NCBI RefSeq assembly: GCF_014857905.1
Contig: NZ_JACYXE010000004.1
Coordinates: 124,001 to 188,000 of the forward strand
Direction: 5' to 3'
Source of the DNA: Agilicoccus flavus
GTDB taxonomy: Bacteria; Actinomycetota; Actinomycetes; Actinomycetales; Dermatophilaceae
DNA: 64,000 nucleotides
A model generated the notes under the pieces. The model searched no databases, was not told where the DNA came from, and saw only the letters and a list, made by a program, of their open reading frames with translations. This document shows, piece after piece, positions 8,938 to 16,319 of this stretch (position 1 is the first letter of the stretch; every line of letters begins with the position of its first letter). A program made the translations under genes and the position numbers.

Positions 8938-11900
8938 GGACGAGTCACGCCAGCACGTTCTGTCCGGGGCCGCCCGCCTCGCAGATCGATCGGTCGACGA
9001 CCCCGAGCTCCTCCTGTCGCGCTACTACCGGCACGTCCCGACCGACGACCTCCTCGAGCAACGGCCCGAGGACCTCGTCGGGGCGGCCCTGAGTCATCGC
9101 TCCCTCGCGGCGCACCGCGCGCCCGGGACGGCCCGGGTCCGCGTCTTCACGCCGTCCGTCGAGCAGGAGGGGTGGGCCACCGGCCACACGGTGGTCGAGA
9201 TCGTCACCGACGACATGCCCTTCCTCGTCGACTCGATCACCGCCGAGCTCGCGCGCCAGGACCGGTCGGTCCACCTGCTCGTCCATCCGCAGTTCGTCGT
9301 CCGCCGTGACGCCGACGGCACGCTGCTGGAGATCACCGGGGACGACGTCCGCGTCGTCCGATCGGGCGGGGCCGACGGGTCGGCCGATCGGCCGCCGGTG
9401 GCCGAGTCGTGGATGCACCTGCAGATCGACCGCGAGTCCGACGCCCCCGACATCGACGCGCTCCGCGTCCGCCTCGAGGGCATCCTCGAGGACGTCCGGG
9501 CCGCGGTCGAGGACTGGTCGGCCATGCGCAGCCGGGCCCAGGAGATCTCCGCCGGCCTCGGGCAGGAGCCTCCGGTCGGGGTCGACGAACGCGAGGTCGG
9601 CCAGGCGCGGTCCCTGCTCGACTGGCTCGCCTCCGACCAGTTCACGTTCCTGGGGTACCGCGAGTACGTCCTCGCCGAGGGCGGTGCGGACGTCCTCGAG
9701 GCGGTGGCCGGCACGGGTCTGGGTCTGCTGCGCGACGACCGGGCCAAGTCGGACTCCTCCACCCCGCTGCCGCCCTCGGTCGCGAAGAAGGCCCGCGAGA
9801 AGCGGCTGTACATGGTGACCAAGGCCAACTCCCGCGCGACCGTGCATCGTGCGGTGTACCTCGACTACGTGGGCATCAAGACGTTCGACGAGGCGGGTGA
9901 GGTCGTGGGGGAGCGCCGCTTCATCGGCCTCTTCACCTCGGCCGCCTACACCTCGTCGGTCACCCAGGTCCCGTTCGTCGCCCACAAGGTGCAGGAGATC
10001 GCGGCGCGGGCCGGCTTCGCCCCCGACAGCCACCTCGCGAAGGACCTGCTCGGCGTCGTCGAGACGTACCCGCGCGACGAGCTGTTCCAGGCCGACGTCG
10101 ACCACCTCACCCGCACCGCGCTCGCCGTCGTCCACCTCAACGAGCGCCGTCGCACCAAGCTCTTCCTGCGCCGGGACGACTACGGCCGCTTCATGTCGTG
10201 CATCGTCTACCTGCCTCGGGACCGCTACAACACCGCGGTGCGCCTGCGGATGCAGGCCATCCTCTCCGAGGCGTTCAACGGGTCGAACGTCGACTACACG
10301 ACCCGGGTGTCGGAGTCGAGCCTGGCCCGCCTGCACTTCGTCGTGCGCGTCCCGAGCGGCGCGAGCATCCCCGACGCCGACGTCTCGGCGCTCGAGGGCC
10401 GGCTCGTCGAGGCGACCCGCACGTGGGACGAGGAGTTCGCCGAGGCCGCACGCGTCGAGCACGGGGAGGAGCGGACCGCCGCGCTGCTGTCGGCGTACGG
10501 CCGCGCCTTCCCCGCGGCGTTCAAGGAGGACTTCCACGCGCGCGTGGCCGTCGCCGACCTGCGCCTCGTCGAGTCCTTGTCGCAGGAACGGGGCCACGCG
10601 CTCAACGTGTACCACCAGCCGGGCGCCCCCGAGGGCGAGCGCCGGCTCAAGCTGTACCGCCGGGGACCGGTGTCGCTGAGCGCGATCCTGCCGTTCTTCA
10701 CCGACCTGGGCGTCGAGGTGACCGACGAGCGCCCCTACGCGATCACCCGCTCCGACGGCCAGGTCTTCCACATCTACGACATCGGCCTGCGGGCCGACTC
10801 CGAGGACGTCTGGAGCCGCGGCTCCCACGACATGCGCTCGGCCTTCCAGGAGGCGTTCGACGCCGTCTGGGGCGGGCGGGCCGAGTCCGACGGGTTCAAC
10901 GCCCTCGTCCTCTCGGCGGGCCTGACCTGGCGCGACGTCGTCGTCCTGCGGACCGTGGCGAAGTACCTGCGCCAGGCGGGGATCACGTTCAGCCAGGACT
11001 ACATCGAGGCGACCCTGCGGTCGAACCCCGACCTGGCCCGCCTGCTCGTCGACCTCTTCGCCACGCGGTTCGATCCCGACGCGCACGCCGACGACGAGAC
11101 CGGCCGGCGGGCCTGCCGGGAACGCCAGGACGACATCGTCGCGCGGCTTCGCCGCGGGCTCGACGAGGTGAGCAGCCTCGACGAGGACCGCATCATCCGC
11201 GCGTTCGGCGACGTCCTGCTCGCGACGCTGCGCACGAACTACTACCAGCACGGCCCCGACGGCGAGCCCAAGGCGACCGTGTGCCTCAAGCTCGACCCGA
11301 CCGCGATCCCGGGCCTGCCCGACCCGAGGCCGATGTTCGAGATCTGGGTCTACGGGCCCCGGGTCGAGGGCGTCCACCTCCGGTTCGGCGCGGTCGCGCG
11401 CGGCGGGCTGCGGTGGAGCGACCGTCGCGAGGACTTCCGCACCGAGGTCCTCGGGCTCGTCAAGGCGCAGATGGTGAAGAACGCCGTCATCGTCCCCACG
11501 GGCAGCAAGGGCGGGTTCTACGCCAAGGCGCTGCCCGACCCCGCCGACCGCGAGGCGTGGCTGGCCGAGGGCATCGAGGCGTACAAGCTCTTCATCTCGT
11601 CCCTGCTCGACGTCACCGACAACCGCTCGGGCGGCGAGATCGTCGGGCCGGACCGGGTCGTCCGCCACGACGCCGAGGACCCCTACCTCGTCGTCGCGGC
11701 CGACAAGGGCACCGCGACGTTCTCGGACATCGCGAACGGGGTGGCCCGCGACTACGGCTTCTGGCTCGACGACGCCTTCGCGTCCGGGGGCTCCGCCGGG
11801 TACGACCACAAGGGCATGGGCATCACGGCGCGGGGGGCCTGGGAGTCGGTCAAGCGGCACTTCCGCGAGCTCGGCCACGACACCCAGGAGCAGGACTTCA

Positions 11901-13816
11901 CCGTCGTCGGCGTCGGGGACATGTCGGGCGACGTGTTCGGCAACGGGATGCTCTGCTCGGAGCACATCCGGCTCGTGGCCGCCTTCGACCACCGTCACGT
12001 CTTCGTGGACCCCGACCCCGACGCCGCGTCCACCTTCGCCGAGCGCCGCCGTCTCTTCGAGCTGCCGCGCAGTTCGTGGGCCGACTACGACACCTCCCTC
12101 ATCAGCGAGGGCGGCGGGGTCTTCTCCCGCCAGGCCAAGTCGATCCCCGTGTCACCGCAGATGCGCGAGGCGCTCGGGCTGGCCGAGGGTGTCGACACCA
12201 TCACCCCGAACGACCTGATGAAGGCGGTGCTGCTCGCGCCCGTCGACCTGTTGTGGAACGGCGGCATCGGGACCTACATCAAGTCGAAGGCGGAGTCGCA
12301 CGAGCAGATCGGCGACCGCGCGAACGAGGCCATCCGGGTCGACGGCGCGGACCTGCGCGTGCGGGTCGTCGGCGAGGGCGGCAACCTCGGGGCGAGCCAG
12401 CTCGGCCGGATCGAGGCGGCCCTCGCTGGGGTGCGGATCAACACCGACGCCATCGACAACTCGGCGGGGGTGGACACCTCCGACCATGAGGTCAACATCA
12501 AGATCCTCCTCACCGGGCTCATGCGCGCCGACGACCTCACGCTCAAGCAGCGCAACGAGACGCTCGCGTCGATGACGGACGACGTGGGGGCGGCGGTGCT
12601 GCGCGACAACTACGAGCAGAACGTCCTCCTCGGCAACGCCCGCGCCCAGGAGAACGCCATGCTCGGGGTGCACGAACGGTTCATCCACTGGCTCGAGGAG
12701 CGCGGTGACCTCGACCGGGAGCTGGAGTTCCTGCCCGACGACGCGACCATCGCCGCGCGCGGGGAGCAGAACCGCGGCCTGACCTCGCCCGAGTTCTCGG
12801 TTCTCGTCGCCTACGCCAAGCTCGCGCTCAAGCACGACCTGATGGCGGGCGACCTGCCCGACGAGCCCTGGTTCGCCTCGACGCTGGCCGAGTACTTCCC
12901 CGCGGCCATCCGGGAGCGCTTCGCCGACCATCTCGCGGAGCACCCCCTGCGGCGCGAGATCATCGTCAACTCCGTGGCGAACTCGGTGGTCAACCGGGGC
13001 GGGATCACGTTCGTGTTCCGCACGATGGAGGAGACGGGGGCCGGCTCCGAGCAGGTGGCCCGCGCTTTCGTCGTGGCGCGCGAGGTGTTCGACCTGCGTT
13101 CGTTCGTCGAGGCCGTCGAGGCGCTCGACAACGTCGTGCCCACCGCGGTGCAGACCCGCCTCTACCTCGAGTTCCGACGACTGCTCGACCGCGCGGTCCG
13201 CTGGTTCCTGCAGAACCGCCCGGCCCAGCTCGACGTCGCGGCCGAGATCGAGCGGTTCGCGTCCGCGGCCGCCTGGCTGCGGGACAGGGTGGGGGACCTG
13301 CTCTGCGGTGCCGAGGCGCAGCGGATGCGCCGCGACGCCGCCGCGTACGTCGACGACGGCGTCCCCGAGGCGCTGGCGGAGCGCGCGGCGGCGCTGCTCG
13401 ACACGTACTCCTGCCTCGACATGGTCGAGATCGCGGCCGAGACCGGTCACGCGATCGAGGACGTCGCGCCGGTGTACTTCGCCGCCTCCGAGAGCTTCGA
13501 GATCGACTCGCTGCTGTTCCGGGTGGGCGGCCTGCCGCGGGAGGACCGGTGGGACGCCCTCGCCCGCGGCGCGATGCGCGACGACCTCTACGCGGTCCTC
13601 GACTCGCTCACCCGGACGATCCTCGACGCGACCGACGCCCAGGACTCCGCCCAGGACCGCCTGCGGACGTGGATGGAGGACAACTCAGCGTCCCTGGAAC
13701 GGACCCGGAACGCGATGCTCGGGATCGACCGCATCGACCGGCCCGGCCTCGCGCCGTTGTCGGTGGCACTGCGCAGCCTGCGCAGCATCGTCCGGGCGGG
13801 TAGCGCGACGACCTGA
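8924..13816 (+). CDS. gdh: NAD-specific glutamate dehydrogenase, large 180-kDa type
   Basis: At 1630 residues this matches the large NAD-dependent glutamate dehydrogenases of actinobacteria and proteobacteria, which oxidise glutamate to 2-oxoglutarate and ammonium. The N-terminal half is regulatory: an ACT-like start (VVEIVTDDMPFLVDSITAEL) followed by conserved helical blocks. The catalytic half begins near residue 800: FGAVARGGLRWSDRREDFRT, KAQMVKNAVIVPTGSKGGFY, then GVGDMSGDVFGNGML for the dinucleotide fold and GEGGNLGASQLGRIEA. It stands alone, with a hairpin terminator 20 bases after the stop. The start is unusual because a tiny reading frame overlaps it. Confidence 0.97.
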   Translation: MFASEDESRQHVLSGAARLADRSVDDPELLLSRYYRHVPTDDLLEQRPEDLVGAALSHRSLAAHRAPGTARVRVFTPSVEQEGWATGHTVVEIVTDDMPFLVDSITAELARQDRSVHLLVHPQFVVRRDADGTLLEITGDDVRVVRSGGADGSADRPPVAESWMHLQIDRESDAPDIDALRVRLEGILEDVRAAVEDWSAMRSRAQEISAGLGQEPPVGVDEREVGQARSLLDWLASDQFTFLGYREYVLAEGGADVLEAVAGTGLGLLRDDRAKSDSSTPLPPSVAKKAREKRLYMVTKANSRATVHRAVYLDYVGIKTFDEAGEVVGERRFIGLFTSAAYTSSVTQVPFVAHKVQEIAARAGFAPDSHLAKDLLGVVETYPRDELFQADVDHLTRTALAVVHLNERRRTKLFLRRDDYGRFMSCIVYLPRDRYNTAVRLRMQAILSEAFNGSNVDYTTRVSESSLARLHFVVRVPSGASIPDADVSALEGRLVEATRTWDEEFAEAARVEHGEERTAALLSAYGRAFPAAFKEDFHARVAVADLRLVESLSQERGHALNVYHQPGAPEGERRLKLYRRGPVSLSAILPFFTDLGVEVTDERPYAITRSDGQVFHIYDIGLRADSEDVWSRGSHDMRSAFQEAFDAVWGGRAESDGFNALVLSAGLTWRDVVVLRTVAKYLRQAGITFSQDYIEATLRSNPDLARLLVDLFATRFDPDAHADDETGRRACRERQDDIVARLRRGLDEVSSLDEDRIIRAFGDVLLATLRTNYYQHGPDGEPKATVCLKLDPTAIPGLPDPRPMFEIWVYGPRVEGVHLRFGAVARGGLRWSDRREDFRTEVLGLVKAQMVKNAVIVPTGSKGGFYAKALPDPADREAWLAEGIEAYKLFISSLLDVTDNRSGGEIVGPDRVVRHDAEDPYLVVAADKGTATFSDIANGVARDYGFWLDDAFASGGSAGYDHKGMGITARGAWESVKRHFRELGHDTQEQDFTVVGVGDMSGDVFGNGMLCSEHIRLVAAFDHRHVFVDPDPDAASTFAERRRLFELPRSSWADYDTSLISEGGGVFSRQAKSIPVSPQMREALGLAEGVDTITPNDLMKAVLLAPVDLLWNGGIGTYIKSKAESHEQIGDRANEAIRVDGADLRVRVVGEGGNLGASQLGRIEAALAGVRINTDAIDNSAGVDTSDHEVNIKILLTGLMRADDLTLKQRNETLASMTDDVGAAVLRDNYEQNVLLGNARAQENAMLGVHERFIHWLEERGDLDRELEFLPDDATIAARGEQNRGLTSPEFSVLVAYAKLALKHDLMAGDLPDEPWFASTLAEYFPAAIRERFADHLAEHPLRREIIVNSVANSVVNRGGITFVFRTMEETGAGSEQVARAFVVAREVFDLRSFVEAVEALDNVVPTAVQTRLYLEFRRLLDRAVRWFLQNRPAQLDVAAEIERFASAAAWLRDRVGDLLCGAEAQRMRRDAAAYVDDGVPEALAERAAALLDTYSCLDMVEIAAETGHAIEDVAPVYFAASESFEIDSLLFRVGGLPREDRWDALARGAMRDDLYAVLDSLTRTILDATDAQDSAQDRLRTWMEDNSASLERTRNAMLGIDRIDRPGLAPLSVALRSLRSIVRAGSATT

Positions 13817-13835
13817 GGCGGACCCCGACCGCTCG

Positions 13836-13865
13836 CCGACCCGCCCGCCCGTCCGGGCGGGTCGG
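13836..13865 (+). terminator. intrinsic terminator hairpin after gdh
   Basis: A perfect 12-bp stem (arms 13836-13847 and 13854-13865) with a six-base loop, 19 bases past the gdh stop. No U-run follows, as is usual in high-GC actinobacteria. Confidence 0.7.
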
Positions 13866-13890
13866 CCTCCCGGTGCGGCCGGCGCGCCCG

Positions 13891-13896
13891 TACGCT
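13891..13896 (+). promoter_or_regulatory. candidate leaderless -10 (TACGCT) for pdtaS
   Basis: TACGCT lies six bases before GTG 13903, so the transcript would begin at the start codon. No ribosome-binding site is present, which agrees. Confidence 0.5.
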
Positions 13897-13902
13897 GCGG
13901 TC

Positions 13903-15387
13903 GTGTCCACGTTGACCGAACTGCTGACCGAGGCCACCGACCTGCGGGGCCGGGACGCCGAGTGGCTCCACCTGCTCGTCAGCGACTGGCAGATGCTCGC
14001 GGACCTGTGGGTGTCGGACCTCGTGCTGTGGGTGCGGCGCCCCGGGACGGCGCAGGAATGGTTCGTCGCCACCCACGTCCGCCCGAACACGGGTGCGCTC
14101 GTCTTCTACGACGACCTCGTCGGCCGGTCGGCCGACGAGGTGCAGTGCGGCGCCCTGCAGCGGTGCGCCGAGGGCCGCCGGATCCTCTCCGGCACGGAGA
14201 CGGTCCGCTACCAGGAGTCGTCGGTGCGGGAGCAGGCCGTCCCCGTCGTCCGCAAGGGCCGGGTCCTCGCCGTGCTCACCCGCCACACGAACCTCGACGC
14301 GATGCGGACCCCGAGCCGCCTCGAGGTCCGGTACCGGGACACGGCCGACACCCTCGCGGGGATGATCTCCCGGGGGGAGTTCCCCACCGTGGGCGCCCCC
14401 ACCGGGATGCGGCGGGGCGCTCCGCGGGTCGGGGACGGGGTGATCCTGCTCGACGCCGACGGCCAGGTCCTCTACGCGAGCCCCAACGCGACGTCGGCGC
14501 TGCACCGGCTGGGCCACCAGGAGGAGATCATCGGCGCCGACCTGGCCCGGATCGTCAGCGACCGGATCACCGATCACACCGTCGTCGACGAGGCGCTCGT
14601 CCTCGTGCTCACCGGGCGCGCGCCGTGGTGGACGGAGGCCGAGGCCGGCGGGGTCAGCCTGACGATGCGGGCGATCCCGCTGACCGACGCGGGCACGCGC
14701 ACGGGCGCCCTGCTGCTGGTCCGCGACGTCTCGGAGCTACGCCGCCGGGACCGGGAGCTGCTGACCAAGGACGCGACCATCCGCGAGATCCACCACCGGG
14801 TGAAGAACAATCTCCAGACCGTGGCCGCGTTGCTGCGGCTCCAGTCCCGTCGGGTGGGCGACGCGGGAGCGAAGACCGCCCTGCAGGAGGCGGGGCGACG
14901 GGTCGCCACGATCGCGCTCGTGCACGACACGCTCAGCCAGACCCTCGACGACGACGTGGACTTCGACGGCGTCATCAGCCGGGCCCTCAACGCGGTCGCG
15001 GAGGTGGCCTCGGAGGGTGGGCGACTGGACTGGCGGCTCGAGGGCAGTTTCGGTCGGCTCGGCGCCGAGGACGCGACCACGCTCGCGATGATCGTCACGG
15101 AACTGGTCCAGAACGCGGCGGAACACGGGGTCGCCGACGGCGGGGGCAGCGTCGTCGTCGAGGCACGCCGGAGCGACTCCTCGACGTTGACGGTCACCGT
15201 GACCGACGACGGCGCGGGCCTGCCCGAGGGCTTCCGTCCCGGGGTCGGGGGACTCGGCACCCAGATCGTTCAGGCCTTCGTGCAGGACCTGCGCGGCGAG
15301 ATCGTCTGGGAGGCGGCTCGACCCCGCGGCACGCGCGTGCGGTTCGTCGCCCGGCTGCGCCCGCTGCGACCGTCCCGGTCGTCGTAG
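13903..15387 (+). CDS. pdtaS: PdtaS-type sensor histidine kinase
   Basis: A 494-residue cytosolic kinase with no membrane segment. Residues about 1-150 form a GAF-type sensor (ELLTEATDLRGRDAEWLHLL), about 180-280 a PAS domain (GDGVILLDADGQVLYASPNA), and the rest a HisKA_2/HATPase core. The phosphorylated His is in EIHHRVKNNLQTVAALLRLQ near residue 297, with N-box ELVQNAAEHG and G-box DDGAGLPEGF. This is the layout of mycobacterial PdtaS (Rv3220c), which phosphorylates the antiterminator PdtaR. The position next to whiB1 also matches. No PdtaR gene is in the window. GTG 13903 gives the start MSTLTELLTE. Confidence 0.85.
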   Translation: MSTLTELLTEATDLRGRDAEWLHLLVSDWQMLADLWVSDLVLWVRRPGTAQEWFVATHVRPNTGALVFYDDLVGRSADEVQCGALQRCAEGRRILSGTETVRYQESSVREQAVPVVRKGRVLAVLTRHTNLDAMRTPSRLEVRYRDTADTLAGMISRGEFPTVGAPTGMRRGAPRVGDGVILLDADGQVLYASPNATSALHRLGHQEEIIGADLARIVSDRITDHTVVDEALVLVLTGRAPWWTEAEAGGVSLTMRAIPLTDAGTRTGALLLVRDVSELRRRDRELLTKDATIREIHHRVKNNLQTVAALLRLQSRRVGDAGAKTALQEAGRRVATIALVHDTLSQTLDDDVDFDGVISRALNAVAEVASEGGRLDWRLEGSFGRLGAEDATTLAMIVTELVQNAAEHGVADGGGSVVVEARRSDSSTLTVTVTDDGAGLPEGFRPGVGGLGTQIVQAFVQDLRGEIVWEAARPRGTRVRFVARLRPLRPSRSS

Positions 15388-15458
15388 GCGACCCGTCCCG
15401 TCGTGGCCCGGGGAGCGAAGGGAGCCCGCCGAACGGCTGCGCCGGATCGGAACGACAC

Positions 15459-15491
15459 GAAGCCGGTGACCGCGGGGCGGTCACCGGCTTC
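15459..15491. terminator. bidirectional terminator between pdtaS and whiB1
   Basis: A perfect 15-bp stem with a three-base GGG loop, placed between two convergent genes, 71 bases after the pdtaS stop and 48 bases past the whiB1 stop. It can serve both. Confidence 0.8.
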
Positions 15492-15539
15492 GCGGGGGCT
15501 CGTTCTTCGTCGTCGTCACGGGCTCCGGGGTGGGTGGGC

Positions 15540-15788
15540 TCAGCCGGCGCGACGCGCGCGCGCCTTGCGGCGCTTGAGCGCGCGGCGCTCGTCCTCCGAC
15601 AGGCCGCCCCACACGCCGGCGTCCTGGCCGGACTCGATGGCCCACTTGAGACACGTGTCCTGCACCTCGCAGCGACGGCACACGGCCTTCGCCTCCTCGA
15701 TCTGGAGCAGAGCCGGACCCGTGTTCCCGATGGGGAAGAACAGCTCCGGGTCCTCTTCGAGGCAGGCAGCGCGACTGCGCCAGTCCAT
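15540..15788 (-). CDS. whiB1: WhiB1 iron-sulfur transcription factor
   Basis: An 82-residue WhiB protein that binds a [4Fe-4S] cluster sensitive to nitric oxide and works with the main sigma factor. The four cluster cysteines are C9, C37, C40 and C46 (C-x27-C-x2-C-x5-C). GVWGG at 58-62 is the turn that contacts sigma, and the tail RRALKRRKARARR binds DNA. The opening MDWRSRAACLEEDPELFFP matches mycobacterial WhiB1. ATG 15788 has AAGGAG eight bases upstream; the longer in-frame extension to 15917 is not supported. A CRP-type site lies 287 bases upstream. Confidence 0.97.
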   Translation of the reverse strand: MDWRSRAACLEEDPELFFPIGNTGPALLQIEEAKAVCRRCEVQDTCLKWAIESGQDAGVWGGLSEDERRALKRRKARARRAG

Positions 15789-16074
15789 GGGTGGTACTCC
15801 TTCAGTCGTCGTACGGGTCCGACCTCGCGGGCCCGCGCTGTGCGGTTCCGGCGATCGGCGGTGTCGGCGCACCCGCCCGCATGACCCCGCTCGCGTCGCC
15901 GCTTCCCCTGTGACCACAGGTCCGGCGCCGGGCGCGGATGGGAATCTGTTGCACCGATGAGCCCGCGGATCGCGAGCACGTCATGGCAACGGACGCAGTG
16001 GCCGCTCTGTTCCCAGACTCACAGATCACGGCAGCACTCGACAAGGGTTCTGAAGCCCTTTGCGCATTCGATCC

Positions 16075-16090
16075 TGTGACGTGTGTCACA
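16075..16090. promoter_or_regulatory. perfect CRP/GlxR-type binding site
   Basis: TGTGA-CGTGTG-TCACA fits the TGTGA-N6-TCACA consensus of cAMP-receptor proteins exactly. In mycobacteria CRP controls whiB1. Here the site lies 287 bases from the whiB1 start and overlaps the expected -35 of a plus-strand promoter at 16105, so it could act on either side. Confidence 0.7.
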
Positions 16091-16104
16091 GACGGCGCGG
16101 ACAA

Positions 16105-16110
16105 TATCTT
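16105..16110 (+). promoter_or_regulatory. candidate -10 (TATCTT) of a small plus-strand transcript
   Basis: TATCTT sits in a locally AT-richer stretch (ACAATATCTTAACC). A 17-base spacer puts the -35 at 16082-16087, inside the CRP-type site, so CRP binding would be expected to repress it. A strong ribosome-binding site follows at 16128. Confidence 0.4.
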
Positions 16111-16141
16111 AACCACACCCACGACACGGAGGAAGCCGGCC

Positions 16142-16192
16142 GTGGTGGCGGCCGATGTGGTAATGCCGCGTACCCATGAGGCGATCCGGTGA
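16142..16192 (+). CDS. possible 16-residue small protein
   Basis: GTG 16142 opens MVAADVVMPRTHEAIR. GGAGG at 16128-16132 lies nine bases upstream, a strong ribosome-binding site with no other gene to serve. Its TGA overlaps a second small frame's GTG. No family known. It could equally be part of a non-coding RNA. Confidence 0.3.
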   Translation: MVAADVVMPRTHEAIR

Positions 16193-16263
16193 CGCCGCTG
16201 GTGGCAGGCCTGCGCCGCCGATTGGCCGGGGGCCCGGACCGGGGCCGGTCGGCCAGGCCGTGA
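16189..16263 (+). CDS. possible 24-residue basic small protein
   Basis: GTG 16189 overlaps the previous stop (GTGA) and opens [20 protein letters not shown], ending RSARP. The peptide is short and strongly basic. A perfect palindrome that can terminate transcription begins 27 bases later. Support is only the coupling geometry. Confidence 0.25.
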   Translation: MTPLVAGLRRRLAGGPDRGRSARP

Positions 16264-16289
16264 CCGGATCGATACCTACTTGGTGCCGC

Positions 16290-16319
16290 GAGCGCAGCCG
16301 GCCCGGGCCGGCTGCGCTC
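16290..16319. terminator. 30-bp perfect palindrome, terminator at the end of the FtsK-like gene
   Basis: Every base from 16290 to 16319 is part of one perfect inverted repeat. It overlaps the last two bases of the minus-strand stop codon (16318-16320) and also closes the small plus-strand unit, so it probably acts in both directions. Confidence 0.7.

Noticed and set aside
8945-11998. 1017-codon open frame on the minus strand
   Set aside because: It lies antisense to the well-supported glutamate dehydrogenase and its composition is the Asp/Val/Gly/Arg-rich pattern produced by GC-rich complementary codons.
15907-15920. CCTGTG-AC-CACAGG palindrome as a second CRP site
   Set aside because: The half-sites are only two bases apart instead of six, so it does not fit the CRP consensus.
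15938-16192. 84-codon plus-strand frame upstream of the FtsK-like gene
   Set aside because: No ribosome-binding site at its start, and it runs through the CRP site and promoter. Only its last 16 codons follow a good ribosome-binding site.
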